A DNA stretch of 64,000 nucleotides, from contig VZTJ01003574.1 of the NCBI GenBank assembly GCA_013397795.1, positions 1,864,044 to 1,928,043 of the forward strand, written 5' to 3'. The notes below the pieces were generated by a model, which worked only from the letters and a program-made list of their open reading frames with translations, had not been told where the DNA came from and ran no database searches. This document shows positions 1 to 10,150 of the stretch, piece by piece. The stretch comes from Orthonyx spaldingii (taxonomy: Eukaryota; Chordata; Aves; Passeriformes; Orthonychidae). The translations under genes and the position numbers were made by a program. Every line of letters begins with the position of its first letter. Positions within the stretch are counted from its first letter, which is position 1.

Positions 1-3000
1 AAGGCCAGTCAGCCCCAGCAGGGAAGGGAAGGACACATGGCTGGGGAAGTTTTGGCCCAAAGTTTTTTTTAATGTCTCCAGCTTTTCTCTAATCCCCAAG
101 CCAAGAAACTAACTGAACTTTCAGCCTCTTAATATGAGTGGAGAGCATCCTGAAAATAATTGCTGCAAACAAAATTAATCTGGCCCTGCCTGCAGAACAC
201 CCCTGAAGGATTGTCTCCAAAGTGCTTGGAGTTAGATAAGAAATAAGCTCCCTTTAGTGATGCGTGTGCTTTCTAAATAAACTCCTTTTAAACAGACTTG
301 CTGTTTAAATCTGTTTATTTACTGTGGCACATTGTGCAGATTATGTTTTAAGGAGCTCAGCAACCAACATCAGAGCTTTTACATAAGTGAGATCTGAGGA
401 AAAATGGGAGTGAGATTTCAAATATCCCATTAATCTTTTCACTTTAGGTCTGAGCCAGCTTCAGATTGCACCGAGCTGCTGCCAAGTGTGAGTGAGTTTT
501 CATCCAAATAAAGGAGACTTGGCAGGTCTGAGCTGAGGCTTTGTTTCCAGGAGAGTTTTGAGGAGAGGGGGATGGAGTGGTGGTGGAGGCTCTGCCGAAG
601 CCGTGAGGGCTCCATGACTGCCGTGTGCCGGGCGGCCCCAGCTGCACACGCTGAAGACACTCCTGGTTTTCACGTTTCTTTGCTTACGTTTTCAATCTGT
701 GTTTGCAGAGGTGGCTGTTAAAATGTTTGTGCATGGGAGCCTGGAGTTGGATGTGACTTGATCCCACACACGTGCAATTCAGCTTCCACCAGTCATTGGG
801 ATTTAGGGCTCTGCGCTAAGGCTTTACCCCAATGGCAACTGCAGGGTTTTGCTGCTTTTGGATCAAGTTCTGCTCCTGTCCACTTGCAGTGGACCTGAGT
901 TCTTTATATTGTTCTTCTGTGATGTGAAGCTAGAGGGGTTAGAAGGGAATAACTGGAACCACAAACTGTAAATAAAAATAACTGAGCGTGGTGCTGGCAG
1001 TGCTGCGGCCATCAGGGCGTTGTGAGGAGCCGAGGGGAGGCCTCTGGGCAAGGCGATGGGTGCAGCTGCAGTCTCACAGCCTACCCAAAAAACAGGCCTC
1101 TTTGGTTCTGCCTTTCATTGCTGAGGTTGTGGATGGAGTCAAGCCTCCCCACTTCACAGAGGGCAAGCAGGAGCTGTCTGGAGGGACAAGCTCTTGAGAT
1201 TCTGCTGAGGGAGAGGGAGCTCCCTCCATCCAGCATGTTACCAGCTCAGGATCTGTGCGTGAAATAACCCTGCAAATCCCTCCTGCAGTCTGCCTGCTTG
1301 TGTCCCCACAATCAGCTGTTTGCAGAATCTTCCCAAACACTCTTTCCTTGAATTTTCCTTGAAAGAGTGACTTTATGACAGCAGAAGTGAGGAGGCCATG
1401 GCTTCTCATGCCTCCTGCAGACATAAATCAGGATATCTGTTGCACAGTGTGAGCATTAGCCAGCCTTGCCAGGATTCCAGGTATTAGTCTGGAATTATTT
1501 GGCTGTGATCTGAGTGATGACATACACCTAAGAACTCATTTGGTGCAAAGCACTTACTGCTTCTGGGGGCTTTGGAGTGTTTGTGTCACTTCTTGCAGAA
1601 TCCAAGGATGAAACATGAAAATTTTTTGAGTTTTACCAGTCCTCATTCTTCCTCCCCTGTCATGCCTTTCCCACTCCAATGAATGTTTTCAGTGTGACTA
1701 TAGGCACTGTGAGTAAAGACAGTAATTGAAGAATTCCCTAGAAAACACTTGTACTTTTGGCAGACACAGTTTTTTTTCTTAACATCTTGAAGGCTCCACT
1801 GCCTGGAAAGCAGTTCTTGGTGCCTCTGCTGTGTGTTCACACCATGACTGCTGCCCTCAGCCTGGCTGCTGACTTTGCTAAGCTAAAGCATTAAAATAAG
1901 ATAAATAGTTTGGTGCCCACAGGCCTTTTTCTCTCAACAGCATCTGCTTGATTTTAACATGGTCCAAACTTCTTCAAGACACAGTAAAATTATGTAGCTG
2001 GATAAAACCTTTTCCAGGACAGTTTTTGTGTGCTCCTCCAGCCCAGTGACTCACACCTCTTTGTGGGAATGTAGCACTAGGTTCCTCCTGCTTTTACTTC
2101 TCTGCCTGGTAGTGCTCATGGTTGTCTCTGGACACTGTTTTCTTCCCTTTCCCCCCCTAAAACTTGGTGGAGAAGAGCTGCTGTATTTGGATTTCCCTTC
2201 ATCCTCAGTGTGCATAGAGTGAATGCAACAACAGATTGTGGTGCTTTCTCCCACCCAGAGCTTTCCCACTTTTTATGGATCTCTGGGGTGCCTGAGGCCT
2301 ATTTCTGACATTCCTCCTTTTCCCTTTCTGCTGACCTTGGCTCTCCTCACACGCACTGAGTTATTCCCTGAAGTCAAGCAGCACATCATCCCTGGTGCCT
2401 GTGGAAGGTACAGAAAGGTGAAGTGCACAGCTTTTCCACACCTACAGCATTAGGTGTTAGCCCCTTTGCATTCCTGTGAAAAGCCAGCACGGGGAGGAGG
2501 ATGGAGGCTTCACAGTGTTATCACCTGTCTGGCCACTTAGCTAAAATCCAGTCCAAGTGTTGCTGAGGCAGAAAACTTGGCCACTGAAGCAGCAGATGCT
2601 GCTGAATTTCTGAATAAAATGTCACTGTGTGTTGGCACAGCGCAAGGCGTGTAGCGTCTTGCAGAGCAGCCAGCAAGGACAATGTTCCTGGCTGGGAACT
2701 GAGCGAGTCAGGAGCAAGCCCGTGTTTTCTGCTCGTGGTACCTGGGTCACTTGTCTGCCTCCTCTGAAGCCGATCTGTCGCTCTGGCAGAGCTGCCTCTG
2801 AGGTTAATCTGCTCTCAGAGAAATTGGAAGCCAAGCAGCGACTTAAACGGGCAGCCCAGGGAGGGTTTTTTCCACAAGATTGTCTTCCATTGATGCTGCA
2901 CACTGACACCTGCTGAGGCCTGTGGTCCTTGTGCCACCTTCTCCATAATTAAAGTGACAGAAAGGACACATTTTATCATCTGAGGGTTTTTTGGGGAGCT

Positions 3001-3225
3001 TCTTTAGGGACAGCTCAAACAGGTCCCCCTGTGCTAGATAAGAGACTACTTCCCAGGGCATTCCTGTTGGGAAGGGGATTTGTATGTAGAGGAATTTCAT
3101 CTTGTGTCGAATGAGGAGCAAACCTCAGGTGCCTCTTTTATCACTCAACTCACTCTTGCAATAAAGGTTTCTTTCTAGTAAGTGCTGGTTTGTTCTCAGA
3201 GCAACCTTGGATATGGTAGATTTTC
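1..3225. other. Unique noncoding stretch, nothing recognised
   Basis: No repeat family, RNA gene or convincing exon was recognised. Open frames are at most about 116 codons and overlap one another on both strands, as expected by chance. A small cluster of CpGs occurs at about 1000-1060, too short to call an island. Several AATAAA motifs are present, but nothing else supports a transcript end. Confidence 0.55.
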
Positions 3226-3239
3226 AAAAAAAAAAAAAA
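3226..3239. repeat. Poly-A run (14 A)
   Basis: An uninterrupted run of 14 A lies between 'ttttc' and 'ggatttt'. The upstream sequence does not look like a retroposed gene or SINE body, so I read it as a simple mononucleotide repeat rather than the tail of a processed pseudogene. Confidence 0.9.
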
Positions 3240-3751
3240 GGATTTTGGGACTTTGGGGAAATGCAAAGTTTTCTGCACTGCACACCTATTAATCCCTGGA
3301 AATCCAGTTGCCTGTGCAGCAGCAAAACACGGGTGGGTCAGGAGGTCTGGTGTCTCTGTGGTTTTTAATGCTGTGCCAGTGTCACTCGTGGCAGCTGCCC
3401 TTCACTGCCCTGGCCATCTCCAGCCCTCCAGGATGGCAGTCAGCCCCCATGAGAGTGTGTGTGCAACTCACTGCTGTATCAGATCCTGAAAATAACCCCA
3501 AGGGTAGAGTGTAATGTTGCTGGGAGAAGGAATGAAAATTGCATTACTTTTCAGGGCAAAAGAACATCAACAACCCCTTCTTGAGCAGCACATGTCTGAT
3601 GAGGGCGGGCCTGGCCCTCTCCTCTCATTCTTTCTCTCTCTTTCTTGTTTGAATGTGTATTGATACACTTTGTGTTTTCCCCCACACTGGATAAAACCCA
3701 CCAACCTCTACTGAATGCCTGTTAGGCAGTTGTCCCTTAGCAGTCCCTCAG
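3240..3751. other. Unique stretch with a pyrimidine-rich patch
   Basis: Mostly unique sequence with no gene recognised. A C/T-rich patch with short CTCT and TTTC runs lies at about 3617-3648. It could serve as a polypyrimidine tract, but no convincing exon follows it. Confidence 0.5.
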
Positions 3752-3948
3752 GTAGGAAAAAGGTTCTTTCCCCAGAGGGTGGTGGGGCCCTGAACAGGCT
3801 CCCCAGGGAACGGACAGGCCCCAAGCCCTACAAAGCTCAAGAAGTGTTTGGACAACGCTCTCAGGCACAGGGTGGGATTTTGGGGTGTCCAGAGAAGGAC
3901 TTTGGTGATCTTTGTGAGTCCATTCCAGCTCAGGATATTCTATGATTG
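3752..3948 (+). mobile_element. CR1 LINE fragment, 3' end, plus orientation
   Basis: The sequence matches the known avian CR1 3' region in order: 'agagggtggt', 'gaacaggctccccaggga', 'agaagtgtttggacaacgct', 'ttggggtgtcc', a degraded 'gatctttgtgagtccattcca', then 'ctcaggatattctatgatt'. It is 5'-truncated, as is usual for CR1, and stops at the characteristic terminal repeat. The wording differs from the other CR1 pieces here (it has the 'ctcaggatattctatgatt' ending rather than 'aacccaaaccattctatgatt'), which suggests another, probably older, CR1 subfamily. The apparent 76-codon open frame across it is an artefact of the element. It is long dead, with no reverse transcriptase segment. Confidence 0.88.
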
Positions 3949-6900
3949 AATTGTGGTTTTGGATGGTAACGTGCATTCCTATCCTCTGTGGCTGCTGCCC
4001 TTGTTGGAGGTGCCATTGCTTCTGTGGAAGGTAGGAAACATCAGCCAAGTGAAAAGTGCTGCAGCCAGGGAGAAGCTCTACAAAAAATCATCATCTGTAC
4101 CGTGATTTCTTTATTTTTTTTCCTCACACTGCAGCTTGTCTGCTGCCTTTCTGCTGCTTCCTAAAGAAGACAGGCATATTTGTTTCTTTTTTGAAGCAGG
4201 AAATTTTAGGAAATGTGTTTTTGTTTTGCTTGGAGGTACCTAAAAATTGCTACATTAATTTTAAGTCCAGTGTTGAATAATAACTGCCTGGAGGTTTGTT
4301 ACTTGTGTAGCAGGTTGGTGCCTGATGTGATTTTAAAAATGACCAAGACGTAAAACCCTGGGAGCAAGAATTTATGGAAAAGAGATAAGAAAATTTTTAT
4401 TAAGAGAATGTGCTTGTCTTTCAATTTATTTTTTTTTCCTTCTTATATTATCTGGGGCCAAAAACATCCCAGAGTTTGAATTTTCCTGAATATTGTCATT
4501 CTCAACAGCACTTTTGAGGGCAAATACCTCCTGAAGTGCTGAATAACAGGTCTTGTATTTGTTCTTCAGAGGAAATCCTGTGCAGTGCCCTGAAATTCTT
4601 GCTTGTTTCACCATCTCCTAACCTGGAATATAATTTTCCAAATGAAGTATTACTGATTCTACACTCAGGACACAAAACATTGCAAAATGTGCATCCCTCA
4701 GGGCGGGCTTTGGACCTCTTTCTTTGGAGGGGGCTCAGTGGCCCTTTTGGGGCCATTTGGTTGTCCAGGTGCACCTTGGTCCTTGTTGGTACCTCAGGTG
4801 CTGAGAGTGCAAAACCAATCTCCCGACCAAACTTGTATGAAATTGTGCCATGTTATGCTTCAAACCACTGGGCTTTGGGGGTACCCAAAAAGCCTTTTCC
4901 ATGGCAGCTTTGATGTTTCTGTAGTGTCAACTATTGTAAAATGATTTCTCTGGATGATTCACGAAGCTGAAGTTTGGCAAGAAATATAAAGGAGTAGCTG
5001 CTGAGAAGTTTTAAGCTTAGAATAGTGTAACTGTAGATAAAAAAATGCTTTTTTGTTTTAATCTTAGTTGCTCTAAAGTGGATCTGATCTTATGAGATAA
5101 GGGAGAATTGCTTTTGAAGCAGAAAGGGAAACAAATATGCAAATAACTAATGACTGAGGAAGCACACAGTGAAAACCCCACCACTCCAGCAGTGTGTTCA
5201 GGAGATCAACATGCAGATTCCAGTAAACACTGTTAAAGCTCATGGTTTGTTCTGGGGGAAACACAAATCAGCTCAAATGCTGTGAGGCAGGGACCTCAAA
5301 TAGTTGCTGTATTTTGAAATCTAGGTCTGCAACTCTTGTGGTTACTGATAAATGTGTATCCTGTACATACTGGGGTGTAATGGGAGGGCTCTCTGCTGAG
5401 CAAGGTGTTCTCTCTTCCTCCCTGCAGCCCTTGTTAGCTGAGCCTGTGGATCTAGATAATCGAGATACTCTCTGGGGATTCTGCAAACATTCTGCAATTG
5501 TTCCCAATTAAGGGGCATGATATTTGCTTTAGTCTCTTTGATCCTTTAAAAAATATCAACAGCAATTTAGATGTTTATGGCACATTTAATGCACTTAAAA
5601 TGCTGTGCTACTGCTGTATCATGTCTGCAGATCCCGTGCACTGTGTTGTAAGCAGCAAATCGTGGTATTGGCATTTCATTTGAACTCCTGTGATAGTCTT
5701 TTGCAATTCCAACAGTAATGGTATCCTGGCTACTTACAGTAAATGCTGTAAGTTTAACCAAGGGCCTTGTCCATTCCAAATAGAACTTGGGGGAATGTGT
5801 AGTAAGAGCATGAGAAGCAGAAACAAGCACCATACCTTGAGAGTAGCACAATCTACACTCTCTGTGATCAACAGAATCCTTGCAGCTGTGGTAGCTCTGA
5901 TGAAATGGGATTTGGCTTTTTAAGGTTTGGGGGAGAGAAATTTTGCTTGTTTGCTGCTGTGATGCTGCTGTTGGTACCCAAAGAAGGTGATGTCTGTACA
6001 TTGTTCAGAGAGGACTGCACAAGGGCACCTGGAAATGTGGGAATTTGGTGGGATACCAGTGGCAGAGGTGACTGCCCTGCACCTCCTGCAGCGCTGCTTT
6101 GGCTGCCTGGGCAGTGCTCACGAACCCTTCTGCAGTTGTTTACAACAAGTCCTGCTCCAGGGGATGGTTGCCAAGGGTTTTACAGCTCCAGGGATGTGGC
6201 ATCTCACCAGGGACTCACTCTCCAAGGCCTTTCTAGTGTTAGATGAGAAACATCCAAAAGAAGTAGAAGTAAAGGACAGGGATGCAGGGGTGTAGGTGAC
6301 TTCTGTCCTTCAGCCCAAGTGAATGCAGTGTCTTGGACTGCTGCCTTGCTCTGCTGCCAAATGGAACTTGGATAAGAATTAGAAGCAGGTTCTTGATGGT
6401 TTGTAATCACATAAGATCTCATGATGCTTTTGAAAGTGTGTAGCTGCTAACCCCAGCATCCTGGCCACGTTCCAGCTCACAGAATTACCGTCTGTCTTTC
6501 CTGCCCCCTTCCTTCTACGCCCCCGTAGTTTCAATTAGATAAGTCATTCCTAACTTCTCTCCAGAATAATGCACGTGCCTGTGTTCTCCCCACAGAGAAA
6601 ACCTCCAACATTCGCTGTATGTTTTTGATCTAGACATCATTTGCTTTACATTGTCTTTTTGTTATCTAATTAGTATTATCATGTCAGTGCACCTGATGCA
6701 ACCTGCCAGTTCTGGGGTCTGAAGGTTTGTAGGGAGTGCAGCATACAGTTCATTTATTAATTTTATAACTCTACACCCAGTCAATTATTTAGACTTGTAC
6801 CAGGCTTCTCAGTAGTGATTTTTGTCAGGAGGATGTTGGTTTACTCATCTGTACATGGTGATACAAACATCAGAAGTTGGAGTCCTTAATGACTCATTTC

Positions 6901-8067
6901 TGGCCGCCGCGTGGTTTTTGCACAGCGTTTCCAAGAGCACTGTGGGGATGCTGAAACAGGGTTTTTTCACCCTGCTGGCAAGCAAAAGCACATGGCATGG
7001 GCTGAAGCAGCGTTCTGGAGGTGGTTTGGGATGTGGGGAGTGTTTCAGAGTGGCTGCAGCAGTGCCTGGCACAGTGACACGACACTAAAAGGAGCTGACC
7101 TTCGTTCGGCTCCAGCTGTGCATGTGGCAGCCTCAGCCCGGGCTCCGGAGTGGGAGATTTGGAAGTCCTTAAATGGCTAATTTTGCCTGATATGCTGTGA
7201 CAGTGCCCCTGTAAAACAGTCTGAGCTTGTGGCTCGCTGCATGTGATAGCAGAGGCATTTCTAGTGCTTTTCAAACTCAAATGACTTTTTACACTTCAGC
7301 AAAGAAAGCGAGTCCTTTACCCTCAGATGTGAGCTGGGAACAGATGGACAATGATTTTTCACCAGCCAGTCTGTTGTCAGAGCAGTGATTTTCATTGACA
7401 GAGAAGTTAATAAACATTAGGAGGATATCCCACAATTGACATCTCCAGTCCACTGCCTTAATACTGGTTGTAATTCAGCTCAGGACCTTACAGAATCTTG
7501 TGTTTCCCAAGCTGTCATTTGAATGTGTTGGACGGAATTAAATCCAATCTGGTTCAGATGTGGAAAAATTGATCTTTATTTTCTGTACTTAGGCTGGATT
7601 AGGCTGGGACTGTAAATTTTTGGAAAGAGCCTGTGCAGTTTCAGTATGCTAATGGTACTTAGGTTTGCTTATGGATACACAAAAGGTGGGATATAAATAA
7701 GAAATGACTATGTACAGTAATGGAAGGAAATCAACTGGGAATAACAAATTGTCCTTAGAATCTCTTAAGAATATACTGTATGCCTACGGAGGAGAGTTTA
7801 ATTAAACTCCAGGGTGAAATGCATCCCTGGGGAGGCGGCCAGCACAGGCTTTTGAATCAGTTGCACACTAACCTGTTTCTTCTAGTTTAGACACAGATGT
7901 ATGGGGTAAGTGCCTGCTTCTCTGGTCATTGGGGAGCAAATCAGTGCCCACTGATGTGTGCAGGGGGAAGGTGCTCTTTAGGACTTGGGGTGGTTTCCTC
8001 CCCTTTACCCCGCTGTTCTGGTTCTCTTCAGGAAACCCCAGAAGATCAGTTCATCACAAGAGCATGG
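3949..8067. other. Unique noncoding stretch with mild CpG patch near 7 kb
   Basis: No gene or named repeat was recognised. About ten CpGs fall at roughly 6900-7150, including 'ggccgccgcgtgg', 'ccttcgttcggc' and 'cccgggctccgg', which is denser than the surroundings but short. A very short exon-like segment with a strong donor ('ggg|gtaagt') lies near 7885-7906, but about 20 nt between splice-like signals is expected by chance. Minus-strand open frames such as 5567-6001 (144 codons) have no recognisable domain. Confidence 0.5.
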
Positions 8068-8337
8068 AGGGACAGGACAGGGGGAATGACCACATGGAAG
8101 AGAGTATGTTTAGATTAGATATTAAATAAAAATTCCTTACTGGGAGGGTGATGAGGCACTTGCCCAGAGAAGCTGTGACTGCCCCATCCCTGGAAGTGTT
8201 CAAGGCCAGGTTGGACGGGGCTTGGAGCAACCTGGTCTGATGGAAGGTGTCCCTGCCCATGGCAGGGGATTGGAAAGAGATGGTCTTTGAGTTCCCTTGC
8301 AACCCAAACCATTCTATGATTCTGTGTTTCTATGATT
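8068..8337 (+). mobile_element. CR1 LINE fragment, 3' end, plus orientation
   Basis: The segment follows the avian CR1 consensus: 'gacaggacagggggaatg', 'tttagattagatatta', 'ttccttactgggagggtgat', 'gcccagagaagctgtgac', 'gccccatccctggaagtg', 'ttcaaggccaggttggac', 'ggtgtccctgcccatggcag' and the terminal 'accattctatgattctgtg'. It is 5'-truncated, about 270 bp, and keeps an intact 3' terminal repeat. The element carries no open reverse transcriptase. It lies about 35 bp upstream of a weak exon-like segment starting at 8371. Confidence 0.95.
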
Positions 8338-8370
8338 TCCCAATGCTGTTGATTATATTTCTCCTTTCAG

Positions 8371-8596
8371 CTGCTCAGGAGAGCTGGTGACCTCCCCTGC
8401 TGCCTTCTGGAAGTCTGTGTGTGCCGACAGCCCCGAGGGAGACCCTGAGCACCCTGAGCTTGGAAGGAGGAGATGCAGAGGCAACACCCAGCAATGTCTG
8501 AGCTCCACAGAGGATTGGAGCAGGTGACCTACGTGTCCCTAAACAGCTTTACAGAGGATGTGCCAGTCTGGGGATCAACCTCTGCCTCAGAAGAAG
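8371..8596 (+). other. Candidate exon with possible start codon (unrecognised)
   Basis: A pyrimidine-rich acceptor, 'atttctcctttcag', precedes position 8371, and a donor 'aag|gtagga' follows position 8596. An ATG at 8473 with G at -3 opens a frame of 41 codons that reaches the donor in phase 1. In-frame stops lie upstream of the ATG, so the first 102 nt would be untranslated. The frame joins without a stop to the next candidate segment (8752-8838). I do not recognise the predicted peptide. The donor is weak, other frames are also open for part of the span, and a CR1 element lies just upstream. This may well be chance. Confidence 0.15.
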
Positions 8597-8751
8597 GTAG
8601 GAGGAAACATGGTATTTACCCTGTAGAGAGCAGCACCTGCTCAGTGCTGCAGAATACTCCTTGTTCTGATGAGAGCCCATGGAAACACTGGAATACAACC
8701 ATTAGGATGTTGTGTCTGCTTCCTGCCTTACTTTCTTCACATCTATTGCAG

Positions 8752-8838
8752 GTGCAGTGAAAGCAAATGGGGCCCATTGGGCAACTTTCTACTCAGGGGG
8801 GTGCTGTGAAGGCTGTGAGATCTATTACTTTGATAAAA
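8752..8838 (+). other. Candidate 87-nt symmetric exon, cysteine-containing (unrecognised)
   Basis: The segment is bounded by acceptor 'cttcacatctattgcag' and a strong donor 'aaa|gtaagtat'. Its length is a multiple of three and it is phase 1 at both ends. The frame continuing from the upstream candidate is open and includes 'GGCCEGCEIYYFDK', with three cysteines in a short span. No protein family comes to mind. Joining the two candidates gives about 70 codons. A homology search against other bird genomes would decide it; without that it remains a weak call. Confidence 0.17.
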
Positions 8839-10091
8839 GTAAGTATGGGGCAAATCTTGACCTATTCCAAAGCCAGCTATGGAAAATGATACATTCTTAG
8901 TCAGATCTGCTTTCTGTGGTTTTTCAGAGAAGTGTCTTACCAAGCCTGATGAACACAATGGTTTTAATGTCTAGTAGAGATGAAAGGACATTATTCTGCT
9001 TCGGAATTATGGTTAAGTGAAGTTCTTAGGACAAGTCAGTTCTTTACTAGCCCTAAGTAGTCTTGCTGGTAAGACAGACACCAGCAGGGAGCTGGTAAAC
9101 CAGCAGAATGTGTTGGCAGAAAAGTCACACTTTGAGATTGAAGTAATATCAGTGAAAACTTTGAGTATGAGGAGAACAGGCAATGTGCCAGAGAACAAAA
9201 TCTTTCTGACTAGAAATTGCCCCAGTGAAAAAACCGAAACCAGACCTTGGAATGCTGCTGATCAGCCACTTTGTTAGGTGCAATAAGTTTGGTAAGGCAT
9301 TAAAGCAGCTTGAAAGAGCCCTAAAAATGAGTGATAGGTTTTTTTGTGGCAACTGGGTGTTTTCCTGACTCTTATTACCCCGGACTTTTGCAGGAAAAGT
9401 GGCTTTTAGGTAAGTTCAAAGAAATTCTGGGTGTATGTGAGCACAGTGGCTGTACACTGCAGGTCTGGGAACATTGGGATCACTGATTCCTGTGTGTCCT
9501 GTGTGGACAGACTCTGCAGGTGAAGGGAGAGCTCTGGAGCCCCTGGCAGACAGACTGATCAATAAACCACATGGAGCCCAACATTCTTAAGACAGATCTG
9601 AACAAGTTTATTAAACCTATGCTAGTCTGAGCTGGAAAATCACTGCATTCTACAAATCCACATTTAGTTCTCTCTGGGTAAAATTGCATGGTAAACCTAA
9701 GCAAAAATCCATGTCTATTACTTACAGCTGATTTAATTTTTCATACAAAATGTTTCAGTAAAAAGGAAATAAATTGGGCAGGGCGTTTTCTATGCATGGG
9801 GGCTTTGCAGTGCAGCATGTTTGTAAATAAGTGCAGAGTTTGGCATTTCAGAGAATCAATAAGGCACGTTATAGAAAGTGGGAGCCAGGAGTGTTTCCCA
9901 TCCTTTGTGTACTGGTAAGTCTGGGAACAGATCAATGAGTTTCTATCAGCATTCAACAATGCCACAACATCTTTCTGAAGTAATTGGGCAATTCACAGAA
10001 TGAAAGATGCCATCCAAAGGCTCTAATGCTTGTTTCTGTAGGAGGAGCATTTATCTGGTATTGAGGTGTTCTGTGGAGACCAGACACTCAT
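8839..10091. other. Unique stretch, two weak splice-like segments
   Basis: No gene was recognised. At 9393-9408, 16 nt lie between 'ggacttttgcag' and a strong donor 'tag|gtaagtt'. At 9728-9913 an open stretch runs from a weak acceptor 'attacttacag' to donor 'ctg|gtaagtc'. Both are compatible with chance. Confidence 0.4.
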
Positions 10092-10150
10092 CCTTTTTCT
10101 TCTTCTTCTTCTTCTTTTTTTTTTTTTTTTTGTTTTTTTTTTTTTTTTTT
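10092..10150. repeat. CTT microsatellite merging into interrupted poly-T
   Basis: About six CTT units are followed by a run of T with a single G at 10132, then 18 more T to 10150. The phenylalanine run in one translated frame is an artefact of this tract. On the minus strand it reads as an A-rich tail, but no retroposed body was recognised to its left or right. The exact length is prone to sequencing and assembly error. Confidence 0.93.

Noticed and set aside
9393..9408. 16-nt segment between good splice signals
   Set aside because: Too short to support; splice-like pairs this close are expected by chance in a 64-kb window.
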